Shown here: positions 6,327 through 13,144 of the stretch, piece by piece
How the letters are laid out: each line of letters begins with the position of its first letter
Position numbering within the stretch: position 1 is the first letter of the stretch
DNA from: a virus
DNA: 20,391 nucleotides
Virus record (IMG/VR): IMGVR_UViG_3300009537_000223
Location: 1 to 20,391 of that record
Strand: one strand, 5' to 3'
Translations under genes and position numbers: made by a program
Notes under the pieces: generated by a model
What the model saw: the letters and a program-made list of their open reading frames with translations, nothing else
The model's database searches: none
Told to the model about the DNA's origin: nothing

Positions 6327-8099
6327 CTATCCTCCTCTCCTGCCGCGGCGCTGGAGCCCGTGGCGTGAGAGCGTGCGCGAGATCCGCCCACCGCTCTCGA
6401 TGCTGCCGATCACGACGTCCTCGATCACGACGTTCAGCTCCGGGCCGCGCGGCCCCATGCGCTCGGTCGACGACGCCTTGACGCCCGACGCTCGGTTGTC
6501 GATGTTCACGATGACATCGCCGCCCATCGGGGACTCGCCCACCGCGCGCTCCGCGTCGAGGCGGATGCCGGAGGCCGTGGTCGCCGTGAGGCCGAGCGCA
6601 GTCCCGATGACGTTGGTGAGCTGCTTCTGGATGGCGATGCGGATGAGGTCCGAGATGATCGACGCGGCCATCTGCTTGAATGCGTCGGCGGCCGTGATCG
6701 TGCCCGCCGCGAAGTCCATGATGGCGTCGGTCATGTTGCTCGCGATGACGTCGCGCGTCTGCTCTGCGGACCGCTGCACTTCCTCCATCTGGGAGCGCAT
6801 CGCGTCCATCTGCTGATCGAGCGCCTCGCCGCGTGCGTCGAAGTCCGCCTTGGTCTGCTTGTCGAGCCCAGCCTGCCGGACCTGTGCGATCTGCTGATCC
6901 CGCAGGCGCTCGAGTTCGACGGTGCTCTCGCCGTACTTCTTCGCCTCCTCGATCAGCGCCGCGTGCCGCCGGCGGATCTCCTCGACCTGCTGCTCCGTCG
7001 AGGATCGAGTGACCTGGGAGATGTCGAAGGCGAGTTGCGACTGCGCCTTGTGGATGTCCCGCACCACGTCGGCGTGCTCGTCGCGCCACTCCTTCCACGC
7101 CTTCGTGCTCTCGTCGAGATCCTTGAGCGTCTCGTCGAACCCTGCGCGGCGGTGCGCCTCGCCGATGGGCGTCTGTCCGCTCCGCGACTCGCCAGCGCCG
7201 GTTCCGCCGCCGAGATCGAAGGGGAGCGGGCGGTCGATGGGCTTACGGAGCCGAGCGTTCGCCGCCGCGATCCGCTCACGAGTCTGCTTCGCGGCCTCGG
7301 CTTCGAGCGCCGCGATCTCGCGAAGGATCAGGCGGAGTTGTATCCTGAGCGTCTCGGCCTCTTCGCCTGTGGCCTTGATGTTCTTACGGAAGCGATCCGT
7401 CGCGTCGACGGTGTCCTCGACGACGACGTACGTGAAGTCGAGCATGGCCTTGCGCCGCGCGAGCGCGCCCTCTTCCCCGGCGTCGGGGGCGAGGAACGGC
7501 TTACCGCTCAGGCGCGCGAGGATGCGGTCGCGATCCTCGGTTAGCCCCTGGATGTCCGTGCCGACGCCGCCTCCGAGAGCGCGCGCGGCGAGTGCCCGCT
7601 TGTCGAGGCTGCGCGCGAGTTCGAGGTTGCGCTCGGTCAACTTCGTGAGAGCCGTCTCCAGCTCCTTCGCCTCCGCTGCCGCCGTGCTCGTCTTGCTCGC
7701 GAACAGCGCGATAGCGGTGGTCGCGAGCGCGATGGCAAGCGAAACGCCAGTGAAGCCCGACGCGGCCAGCGACGCCATCCCTGTGCCTACGGCGGTGACC
7801 GCCGCGTTACCAGTCGCCCCGAACGCTCGCATGGACGCGGTCGCCGCTGCGATCGCGCCGGGTGCGCCGCGCGTTTGCTCCGTGAACTTGCCCATCGCCG
7901 TCGTCGTCGACGCGGTGGCCGTCCTCATCGACGCCATGCCCGACGCGCCCGAGCGGACAGCGCGCGCCGCCTTGCCCATGTCGGCCTTGGTCGTCGCGGA
8001 GAACTTCGCGACCGAAGCGCCCGCCTCGGTCATGCCCTTCTTGATGCCCGCGACGTTGGCGGTGCCCTCGATGTGGAGAGAGCCTACGGACTCAGCCAT
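6327..8099 (-). CDS. Tail tape measure protein, lambda type, 590 aa
   Basis: This protein sets tail length and lies inside the tail tube before ejection. It follows the frameshifted chaperone pair, as expected. The N-terminal 95 residues are helical and rich in Ala, Met, Lys and Thr. A hydrophobic stretch at about residues 95-135 (including SLAIALATTAIALFASK) could cross a membrane. The middle is coiled-coil-like, with many charged residues and repeated TRERIAAANARL and EIRRRHAALIEEAKKYG patterns. The C-terminal part contains MTDAIMDFAAGTITAADAF and IISDLIRIAIQKQLTNVIG, which resembles the lambda-type tape measure C-terminal domain. At 590 aa a tail of very roughly 90 nm is expected (inference from about 0.15 nm per residue). 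The ATG at 8099 overlaps the chaperone stop by 8 bp, with an AGGAGAGGG ribosome binding site. Confidence 0.92.
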   Translation of the reverse strand: MAESVGSLHIEGTANVAGIKKGMTEAGASVAKFSATTKADMGKAARAVRSGASGMASMRTATASTTTAMGKFTEQTRGAPGAIAAATASMRAFGATGNAAVTAVGTGMASLAASGFTGVSLAIALATTAIALFASKTSTAAAEAKELETALTKLTERNLELARSLDKRALAARALGGGVGTDIQGLTEDRDRILARLSGKPFLAPDAGEEGALARRKAMLDFTYVVVEDTVDATDRFRKNIKATGEEAETLRIQLRLILREIAALEAEAAKQTRERIAAANARLRKPIDRPLPFDLGGGTGAGESRSGQTPIGEAHRRAGFDETLKDLDESTKAWKEWRDEHADVVRDIHKAQSQLAFDISQVTRSSTEQQVEEIRRRHAALIEEAKKYGESTVELERLRDQQIAQVRQAGLDKQTKADFDARGEALDQQMDAMRSQMEEVQRSAEQTRDVIASNMTDAIMDFAAGTITAADAFKQMAASIISDLIRIAIQKQLTNVIGTALGLTATTASGIRLDAERAVGESPMGGDVIVNIDNRASGVKASSTERMGPRGPELNVVIEDVVIGSIESGGRISRTLSRHGLQRRGRRGG

Positions 8100-8813
8100 G
8101 ACCCTCTCCTTGCTCGCGGCGCTCCTGCGCCTCGCCGATCAAGCGGAATACGCCATTCCACGCGACGACTGCCGCGGCGTCCGCCGTCGCCTGCGCGTCG
8201 GGGCCCGGCGTTGCCTGCTCGTCGTCGGGCTCGTAGGGGGCCAGCGTGTCCGCCAGCGACGGCAGCTTGCCCACGCGACTCAGGGCACCCGCGTACCAGC
8301 CGCCGAGCACAGCGCGCACGTTGCGGCGCTTCTCGCGCCACTGCCACGCCTGGACCTCCTGCCAGAACTCTCGCCGGGTGAGGTTCCAGTAGGCGTCCCG
8401 CGTGAGGCCGATCCGCAGGGCGGTCCGGAGGTCGCGCTCCCAACACGTCAACCCGTCGTCTGGGGTTTTGGGTCCTCGCCCGTCGCGGCGGGCAGCCCCT
8501 CCCACGTCTTGTCGTGAGCGCGCAGGACGACCATCCGGATCTCGTGGCGCTGCGGACCAGTGAGGTCGCCGAGGATGTCGTCGAGCACGTCGTCGAGAGT
8601 CCACGCAGCGCGCCGGACCTTGGCCCGGACGCGGTGGCCCTCGAGCGCCCCGAGGATCAGCGCGGCCAGCTCGATGTCCGAGCCGACGCCTGACTGTGCA
8701 CGGAGCTCGGTCGTCGGGTAGCCGGTCGCCCGCTCGAACACGTAGCACGCGCGCGCGGTGAAGCACCCCGTGTACGTCTCCCCGTTCGCCGTGAACGTGA
8801 AGTCATCGAGCAC
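8092..8813 (-). CDS. Tail assembly chaperone G-T fusion, made by -1 frameshift, about 240 aa
   Basis: The second chaperone reading frame (8092-8466) has no good start of its own and is entered by a -1 ribosomal slip at 8466-8472 from the upstream G frame. The fusion would have 116 residues from the first frame, then continue TPDDGLTCWERDLRTALRIG in the second. The T part contains LTRDAYWNLTRREFWQEV and a Trp/Arg-rich helix, typical of short tail assembly chaperones, and ends in an acidic, flexible tail (EQGEGHG). In lambda the equivalent gpGT binds tail tube subunits to the tape measure and is not part of the finished virion. The stop lies inside the start of the tape measure gene, the classical order. 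Confidence 0.85.
8448..8813 (-). CDS. Tail assembly chaperone G, 121 aa
   Basis: This is the main product of the chaperone locus, placed between the tail tube and tape measure genes as in nearly all siphophages. It coats the tape measure during tail assembly and is absent from the virion. The protein opens with LDDFTFTANGETYTGCF and contains a GVGSDIELAALILGALEG helix and a C-terminal LTGPQRHEIRMVVLRAHDKT segment before the slippery site. The start is GTG at 8813, two bases after the tail tube stop (TAGCCGTG), with GAGG eight bases upstream. In-frame translation upstream of 8813 is antisense-like shadow within the tail tube gene, so I did not extend it. It ends at TGA 8448-8450, 18 bases past the slippery heptamer. 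Confidence 0.85.
   Translation of the reverse strand: MLDDFTFTANGETYTGCFTARACYVFERATGYPTTELRAQSGVGSDIELAALILGALEGHRVRAKVRRAAWTLDDVLDDILGDLTGPQRHEIRMVVLRAHDKTWEGLPAATGEDPKPQTTG
8466..8472 (-). promoter_or_regulatory. Programmed -1 frameshift slippery site CCCAAAA
   Basis: On the minus strand the zero frame reads GAC CCA AAA CCC, giving the canonical X XXY YYZ heptamer C CCA AAA. Both tRNAs can re-pair after slipping back one base (CCC and AAA). The -1 frame then opens directly into the second chaperone frame. A modest GGAG/CTCC hairpin may form about 30 bases downstream but I see no strong pseudoknot. Phase and position make this a near-certain programmed site. Confidence 0.88.
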
Positions 8814-8815
8814 GG

Positions 8816-9238
8816 CTACGTCCTCGTGACCGTGCCGGTCGGGGTCAGCGTGACGGCCGCTGTGCTGATGCCGTCGAGCGTGGCAACGATGTTGAACGTG
8901 GTGACGTGGGCGTTGAACGCCCAGACGTTCGCGCCCGTATCTACCTGCGTGATGCGGTAGAGGCGGGAAGTGAACGCGATCAGGTCGGCGGTCAGTTGCT
9001 CCTGCGTCGCGTCGCTGCTGTCGTAGACGAGGTCGAAGGAGCACGGCCCGAGCGTGCCGAGCGTCGGGGTGTTCGTCCGGAACCCCGAGGCGGTGTCCAT
9101 CGCAGTCGTGTCCGCGACCGCAACATCGAGCGTCGGGAGGTTCAGGTTGACGACGCCCCCGATGGTCGTGTACGTCCCGGAGGCGGGCGTGGTCTCGCGC
9201 GCGAGGATAGTGGCAAACGACTTGAGTCCTACGGCCAT
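8816..9238 (-). CDS. Major tail tube protein, 140 aa
   Basis: This protein polymerises into the tail tube around the tape measure. It lies between the tail terminator-like gene and the chaperone genes, the usual place. The opening MAVGLKSFATILARE and the following Thr/Gly-rich segment with VVNLNLPTLDVAVADTTAMD are typical of the phage tail tube family, in which the TT-MD or TS-D motif marks a conserved loop. The C-terminal third (RITQVDTGANVWAFNAHVTTF, followed by ISTAAVTLTPTGTVTRT) is the expected terminal beta strands. At 140 aa it is a typical single-domain tube protein without an extra Ig-like domain. The ATG at 9238 has AGGAGA six to seven bases upstream, and a full junction motif lies 20 bases before it, suggesting separate control of this abundant product. 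Confidence 0.88.
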   Translation of the reverse strand: MAVGLKSFATILARETTPASGTYTTIGGVVNLNLPTLDVAVADTTAMDTASGFRTNTPTLGTLGPCSFDLVYDSSDATQEQLTADLIAFTSRLYRITQVDTGANVWAFNAHVTTFNIVATLDGISTAAVTLTPTGTVTRT

Positions 9239-9257
9239 GACGTTCTCCTGGGGCTTG

Positions 9258-9278
9258 TCAGGCTCCGTCCCTGCTTAC
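9258..9278 (-). repeat. Junction motif copy 3 (before major tail tube gene)
   Basis: On the minus strand it reads GTAAGCAGGGACGGAGCCTG followed by A. Its TAA is the stop codon of the DUF3168 gene. A separate AGGAGA ribosome binding site lies between it and the ATG at 9238, so here the motif is not needed for ribosome binding. Confidence 0.8.
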
Positions 9279-9712
9279 TTGTCGCGGTATCCGATCATCC
9301 AGTCCTGCGAGATCACGTGCGTCTGCGTCGCGTCGTTCCAGAGCGGGCGCTGGTTGTCGAGCATCGCGGACTGAACCGTGCCGCCCCCGTCCGCCGTCGC
9401 CACGTCGCCCCGGAAGCCCGAGAGGACGGAGCGGACGATGGCCGCGAGGGAGCGCGCTTCGTCGTACCCGTCGACGCCGGGGCGGGTGAGCGCGTGGCAG
9501 TCGACCTGCACGCGGGAGTCCGCGACGCCCGCCTCGCCGCTCATCATGTACGTCGGGATGTCCGAGATCACGTCGACCACGATGGCCGGGAACGTGACCC
9601 GCTGCGGGAGGTGGGAGGCGTAGACGCGCGGGCTCGGGGTCGTCGCGCCCCCGCACATCGACGCCACGGCCGGGCTCGCCTTGAGCAGCGCGATCACGGC
9701 GTAGTCGATCAC
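9275..9712 (-). CDS. Tail terminator/completion protein, DUF3168 (gp17-like), 145 aa
   Basis: Proteins of the DUF3168 family (SPP1 gp17-like) cap the tail tube and join it to the head. The order HK97 gp10-like, this gene, tail tube supports that role. The N-terminal helix DYAVIALLKASPAVASM is followed by RVYASHLPQRVTFPAIVVDV, the hallmark strand of the family, and by RVQVDCHALTRPGVDGYDEA, where a strand leads into the Ala-rich helix that follows. The C-terminus DWMIGYRDK ends in a beta strand as expected. The GTG start at 9712 overlaps the upstream stop by four bases (GTGA), so translation is probably coupled. Confidence 0.82.
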   Translation of the reverse strand: MIDYAVIALLKASPAVASMCGGATTPSPRVYASHLPQRVTFPAIVVDVISDIPTYMMSGEAGVADSRVQVDCHALTRPGVDGYDEARSLAAIVRSVLSGFRGDVATADGGGTVQSAMLDNQRPLWNDATQTHVISQDWMIGYRDK

Positions 9713-10356
9713 AGGTCGAGCCCGATCGAGAAAGCCTCGCGCGCGCCGCGACTGAGCTTGCCCTTGGCCGCCTGTCGCCCGTAGCGGGTCGCCACGCGCT
9801 TGACCTCGTTCGCGATTTCCTGCCCGAAGATCTTGATGGCCTCGCCCTTGCGCGAGTCGAACGCGGGGCGGAGGAACGGGTGCTTGGGAACGTGGCCGAC
9901 GACCTTCCCCGCGATCGCGTCATCCGCGCGCTTGGTCACGCGGTGGCGTATCCACCGCCCTTGACGGTCCCGACGATGGTCCCACTCGACCGCCGTCCCC
10001 TTACGTGTCTTGCCCACGACCTGCCGATGGCCGAACTCCACGAGGTGCGCGTGCGGGGCGGATGACCCGAGGAAGACCTCGGCGACCGCGCGCTTCCCCC
10101 CGCGCTTGGCCTTCTGCGACCTGCTCAGCGTAGTCCGGATGATGATCGAGTCTCGGAGCTTCTTCTTGTGGACGCTACGCTCCTCGGTGCCGACAGGGGC
10201 GAGAGCCTCGGCCGCCTCTTTCATCGGCTTCATCGCCCGCTTGAGCGCGTTACGCAGCGCGTCGCGCGTCCCGATCGACCCGATGGCCTGGAACGCTTCG
10301 AGCAGGTCGCCCACCCCGCCAACGGTCAGCGTGAGGGAGTTGGCCGGCGTCGCCAT
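9709..10356 (-). CDS. HK97 gp10-like morphogenesis protein, 215 aa
   Basis: This belongs to the HK97 gp10 family, needed for joining head and tail or completing the tail. Seen in the sequence are an N-terminal helical part (GDLLEAFQAIGS and RNALKRAMKPMKEAAEALAP), the conserved patch HAHLVEFGHRQVVGK at about residues 115-130, and a late HPFLRPAFDSRKGEAIKIFG, both diagnostic of the family. The region between them is unusually basic and includes RKGTAVEWDHRRDRQGRWIR, an insertion compared with the usual 120-160 residues. I chose ATG at 10356, two bases after the upstream stop; upstream in-frame sequence is a shadow of the 120-aa gene. Confidence 0.82.
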   Translation of the reverse strand: MATPANSLTLTVGGVGDLLEAFQAIGSIGTRDALRNALKRAMKPMKEAAEALAPVGTEERSVHKKKLRDSIIIRTTLSRSQKAKRGGKRAVAEVFLGSSAPHAHLVEFGHRQVVGKTRKGTAVEWDHRRDRQGRWIRHRVTKRADDAIAGKVVGHVPKHPFLRPAFDSRKGEAIKIFGQEIANEVKRVATRYGRQAAKGKLSRGAREAFSIGLDL

Positions 10357-10358
10357 CG

Positions 10359-10721
10359 TCAGAGCAGCAGCACGGCGAACTTGATCGCCGAGCCCGATGC
10401 GTCGAGGTACAGCGTGCCGTCGGATTGCTGCCACCCGTCGCGCCCGAGGATGATGTGGACGTGGTCGTCCGCCGCGAGGCTGTACGCCGTGATCGTGGTC
10501 AGGCGTCCGCTGTCCGCGGCAGCGACGGCTGTCACGGTGATCGTGAGCGCGCCCGCGCTGTCGTTCCACGCGCACAACATGAGGCGGTTCGACGACCACG
10601 TAACCGAGTTGCCGTTCGCGTTGTCCGCGGCGGTGTACGTGATGTCGAGGTCGCCGGCGGAGACGACGCCGAGCTGCGCGCCCTGCTGCGGGGTCTGCGG
10701 TGTGATCGCTGTGCGTGGCAT
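10359..10721 (-). CDS. Putative virion-associated protein of unknown function, 120 aa
   Basis: I do not recognise a named family. The protein opens MPRTAITPQTPQQGAQLGVV, with later segments ITYTAADNANGNSVTWSSNR and LTITVTAVAAADSGRLTTIT, and closes ASGSAIKFAVLLL. It is Thr/Ala-rich, nearly free of Lys, and predicts a compact beta-sandwich, as seen in small capsid-decoration or neck-associated proteins. It sits between the head-tail adaptor and the gp10-like gene, a place normally left empty, and has a full junction motif upstream, which suggests separate expression. The ATG at 10721 has AGGAGA eight bases upstream. It ends two bases before the gp10-like start. Confidence 0.7.
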   Translation of the reverse strand: MPRTAITPQTPQQGAQLGVVSAGDLDITYTAADNANGNSVTWSSNRLMLCAWNDSAGALTITVTAVAAADSGRLTTITAYSLAADDHVHIILGRDGWQQSDGTLYLDASGSAIKFAVLLL

Positions 10722-10736
10722 GGGCGTCTCCTGTGC

Positions 10737-10757
10737 TCAGGCTCCGAGCCTGCTTAG
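10737..10757 (-). repeat. Junction motif copy 4 (perfect inverted repeat form)
   Basis: On the minus strand it reads CTAAGCAGGCTCGGAGCCTG plus A. This copy contains a perfect seven-base inverted repeat, CAGGCTC and GAGCCTG around a single central base. The TAA is the stop codon of the head-tail adaptor gene. Confidence 0.8.
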
Positions 10758-11095
10758 TCGGTCGGGTTCTCCGCGGGCGACGCCGAGGCGAGCACGTCGA
10801 CGTACTCGCGGAGTCCCTGCCCGCCGGGCACCGCGCCCTCGATGTTGTACTGCTCGCCGCGCCACTCCAGCCGCCACGACGCCTCGATCCGCCGGTAGCG
10901 CATCCGGAAGGACGTCGTGGCGCTGGCGAAGCGGTGATCGCCCGTGAACGCCTCGCGCTGGCTGATCGGCGTGACGCGCGCGCGGACGGTCGCCACGAGC
11001 ACCCACGTCTCGAGCATCATGCCGGAGCCGGTGGTCGAGAGGCCGTCCTCTTGGCGAAGGATGGTCACCCGCTCGCGCAGGTCGCCCGCGCGCAC
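10754..11095 (-). CDS. Head-tail adaptor, SPP1 gp16-like, 113 aa
   Basis: This is a head-completion (stopper) protein of the phage head-tail joining family, which closes the connector beneath the portal after DNA packaging. The sequence opens RAGDLRERVTILRQEDG, the hallmark N-terminal strand, then a W-x-x-V-A-T-V-R-A-R strand (TWVLVATVRARV), a helix-loop and FRMRYRRIEASWRLEWRGEQYNI; the last motif matches the family's R-hydrophobic-hydrophobic-W-x-G-x-x-Y strand. The usual length is about 110 aa, as here. The GTG start at 11095 shares one base with the stop of the upstream connector gene (TAGTG). A much longer in-frame extension upstream is antisense-like shadow of that gene and was rejected. 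Confidence 0.85.
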   Translation of the reverse strand: MRAGDLRERVTILRQEDGLSTTGSGMMLETWVLVATVRARVTPISQREAFTGDHRFASATTSFRMRYRRIEASWRLEWRGEQYNIEGAVPGGQGLREYVDVLASASPAENPTD

Positions 11096-11691
11096 TACCA
11101 GCCCCCCGAGACGTAGGACGACAGGAGCCGCTGCGCCGCGAGCGGGACCGTGGTCTGGATCGTGCCGACCAGCCCTTCCTCCCGTCGCTCGTACATCTCG
11201 CCGCACAGCAGCAGCGTCGCCTGGCGCAGCACGCGCGGCACCGTCGCCGCCGTCGACCCGTAGCCTGCGACGAAGACGACCGTGACCGCGAACCGCTGAC
11301 CGCGGGTCGTCGGGTACGTCACGTCGTACGCGAGCGAGACCGAGCCGCGCTCTGACCGTGGACCGGCGGGGGCGTTGACGACGTACTGGCTGGTCGCCCA
11401 CGTCTGCGTCGTGCCCGTGCCGTCGACGTACGTGATCGACGTGACGGACTGGAGCGGGGCCATCGGCAGATACCACAGGTCGGAGCCCGGGAAGCCGTCG
11501 AGCTTGAGCGTCCACGTCTGCGTCAGCATCGCGCGCGACGTGTGAGCCTCGACGGTCTCGCGCGCGGCCGTGATGATCGCGGTGAGGTAGGCGTCGTCGC
11601 CGTGGTCGTCGCTGTCGATGCGACAGTGCTCGCGCACTTCGTCGATCGTCAGCGGCTCGACAGTCGGGGCGGTCGTGAGCGTGAGGCTCAC
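11095..11691 (-). CDS. Head-tail connector protein, phiE125 gp8 / gp6-like, 198 aa
   Basis: This protein forms the connector ring that binds below the portal. It contains the family's opening strand and helix (TTAPTVEPLTIDEVREHCRI, then DAYLTAIITAARETVEAHTS), the QTWTLKLDGFP motif and the APLQSVTSITYVDGTGT strand, all marks of the phiE125 gp8 family. The C-terminal helix VPRVLRQATLLLCGEMYERR and the LLSSYVSGGW ending also match. The start is GTG at 11691, one base after the upstream stop (TGACGTG), with a GGGAACGA-like ribosome binding site. It overlaps the adaptor gene by one base, so the two are probably coupled. Confidence 0.87.
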   Translation of the reverse strand: MSLTLTTAPTVEPLTIDEVREHCRIDSDDHGDDAYLTAIITAARETVEAHTSRAMLTQTWTLKLDGFPGSDLWYLPMAPLQSVTSITYVDGTGTTQTWATSQYVVNAPAGPRSERGSVSLAYDVTYPTTRGQRFAVTVVFVAGYGSTAATVPRVLRQATLLLCGEMYERREEGLVGTIQTTVPLAAQRLLSSYVSGGW

Positions 11692-11692
11692 G

Positions 11693-12127
11693 TCACTCGT
11701 TCCCGTGCGCGACGCCCTCGACGTAGAGGTAGATGACGCCGTTCTTCGAGTTGCCCGCGTTGGTCACCGCGACCGTGAGGACAGAGCATACGGCGGGGTG
11801 CTGCGCCTTCGCGAGCGGCGTCGCGTCCGTGTCGAGCACGAAGAAGTACGTCTCCTCGGTCGTCGTCGTGTGCCGGTTCTGGAGGTCGTCGTCGCAGCCC
11901 GTGAGGACGTTGACGGACTCCGAGTCGGTCAGCACGATGTCGTAGTTGGCGGTCGGCGCGGCGGCACCGGGGTCGGTCACCGCCTTGACGAGCCGACCGC
12001 TGATCTTGTTCGCCGTCGTGCCGCTGACCGCGCCCGTCGTGTCGTCCGACGTCCACGTCCCGATGACGCGCGTGATCGGACCACCGGGCACCCGGTCGTA
12101 GGTGAAGGCCATCGAGGAACCGGCCAT
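11693..12127 (-). CDS. Putative virion structural protein, 144 aa
   Basis: I know no characterised member, but similar small proteins occur among the head or connector genes of many siphophages. The sequence contains GPITRVIGTWTSDDTTGAVSG, KISGRLVKAVTDPGAAAPTA, ANYDIVLTDSESVNVLTG and, at the end, SVLTVAVTNAGNSKNGVIYL, a series of beta strands suggesting a small beta sandwich. Its position between the beta-helix gene and the connector gene suggests a decoration or neck role, which is inference. ATG at 12127 is preceded by GAGGAGG; an alternative ATG at residue 6 (12112) would remove five residues. It starts 13 bases after the beta-helix stop and ends one base before the next GTG. Confidence 0.68.
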   Translation of the reverse strand: MAGSSMAFTYDRVPGGPITRVIGTWTSDDTTGAVSGTTANKISGRLVKAVTDPGAAAPTANYDIVLTDSESVNVLTGCDDDLQNRHTTTTEETYFFVLDTDATPLAKAQHPAVCSVLTVAVTNAGNSKNGVIYLYVEGVAHGNE

Positions 12128-12140
12128 CGGTCAGTCCTCC

Positions 12141-13073
12141 TCAGTCGGCGTCGAGTGCCGGGGAACCACCCGCGCCCTTGACGATCGCGATGGTGCCCTT
12201 GGTGTTCGTCACGAAGTTCTCGCAGTGGTTCATCGAGTCGGCCACCGCGTTCGCCGCGACGGTCGCGCCGCTCGCCTGGCCGCGCGTGCCCGCGATGATG
12301 CCGGTCGTCCCGGTCACCACTTCGAGGTACGGCTCGCCCGCGTCGGTGTTGTGGACGTAGTTGTCGATCACGTTGAAGTGCTGGCACAGCGTCGTGATGT
12401 TCGAGATGCACGCCAGCGAGAAGTCGCCCATGAACTCGCAGTTACGCACGGTCGCGTTGTTGACCGCGCCAACGAGCTGGACGCCCACGGACGCGCCGGC
12501 CACGGCGGGCTCGGCGAGGAAGCGGCAACCCTCCACCGTCGGGCGGTGCGCGCCGACGTTGATGTTCAGCGAGTTGATGAAGTCGAAGCCGGTCGTCGCG
12601 CCCCACTGGAACTCGCAGTTGCGGACGGTGCAGTCGAGGCCCGCCGCTTCGACGTCGAGCGCGACCACGACGGCCGAGATGCCCGCGACGAAGACGAGGT
12701 TCTCGATCCACACGTTCGCCGCGCCGACCGCTGCGGTGGAGTCCGTGGCGCTGTACGTGAAGACGGGGCGCAGGCGTCCCCACCCGAGGCCGATGATGCG
12801 GATGCCCGCGACGTCGGCATCGAAGCCGTCGGCCGCCGCGATGGTCTCGGCGTGGCCGGGCATCACGTAGATCGTGTCGCCCTTGGACGCGGTGCACAGG
12901 CCGATGGCGTAGTCGAGCGTGGCCGTCGGGCTGTCGGGGTTCTGCCCGTAGCCTGCCGCGTCGGTGCCCGTGCCGGAGTGGCAGAAGAAGACCGAGCCGG
13001 TGCTCAGGCCCTCGTTGACGACGGCGAACATGCCGCCGCTCTGCTTGCGAACGAAGAGTTCTGTCTTCGCCAT
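12141..13073 (-). CDS. Right-handed parallel beta-helix virion protein, 310 aa
   Basis: The sequence shows the regular turns of a right-handed parallel beta-helix. After an N-terminal segment with DYAIGLCTASKGDTIYVMPG (residues 54-73) come repeated strand-turn units: GIRIIGLGWG, VWIENLVFVAG, CTVRNCEFQWG, PTVEGCRFLAE and ATVRNCEFMGD, with Cys, Asn and Val stacked at matching places. Such folds occur in pectate lyases and in phage tailspikes and fibres, but I see no conserved catalytic signature and no signal peptide. It is encoded in the head module, between the capsid and connector genes, so it may be a capsid-surface spike, a decoration or a neck fibre; that is inference. The ATG at 13073 has AAGGAGA upstream. 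A strong hairpin lies 33 bases before the start. Confidence 0.75.
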   Translation of the reverse strand: MAKTELFVRKQSGGMFAVVNEGLSTGSVFFCHSGTGTDAAGYGQNPDSPTATLDYAIGLCTASKGDTIYVMPGHAETIAAADGFDADVAGIRIIGLGWGRLRPVFTYSATDSTAAVGAANVWIENLVFVAGISAVVVALDVEAAGLDCTVRNCEFQWGATTGFDFINSLNINVGAHRPTVEGCRFLAEPAVAGASVGVQLVGAVNNATVRNCEFMGDFSLACISNITTLCQHFNVIDNYVHNTDAGEPYLEVVTGTTGIIAGTRGQASGATVAANAVADSMNHCENFVTNTKGTIAIVKGAGGSPALDAD

Positions 13074-13105
13074 GTCTGCGTCTCCTTGTCAGCGTCTGAG
13101 GCGAA

Positions 13106-13130
13106 GGGGGCGGCGCGTGCCGCCGCCCCC
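13106..13130 (-). terminator. Strong GC hairpin between head genes
   Basis: A perfect 10-bp stem (GGGGGCGGCG paired with CGCCGCCCCC) encloses a 5-base loop. It lies in the 71-base gap between the 163-aa gene and the beta-helix gene. On the minus-strand transcript it is followed only by TTCGCC, not a U-run, so it is not a classical intrinsic terminator. It may slow transcription, protect upstream mRNA ends from 3' exonucleases, or reduce downstream expression. Confidence 0.55.
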
Positions 13131-13144
13131 GTTGTCGGTCAGGG

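Noticed and set aside
8467-8766. Independent start for the second chaperone frame upstream of the slippery site
   Set aside because: The upstream part is Arg/Pro-rich shadow; frameshifting from the G frame explains the second frame better.
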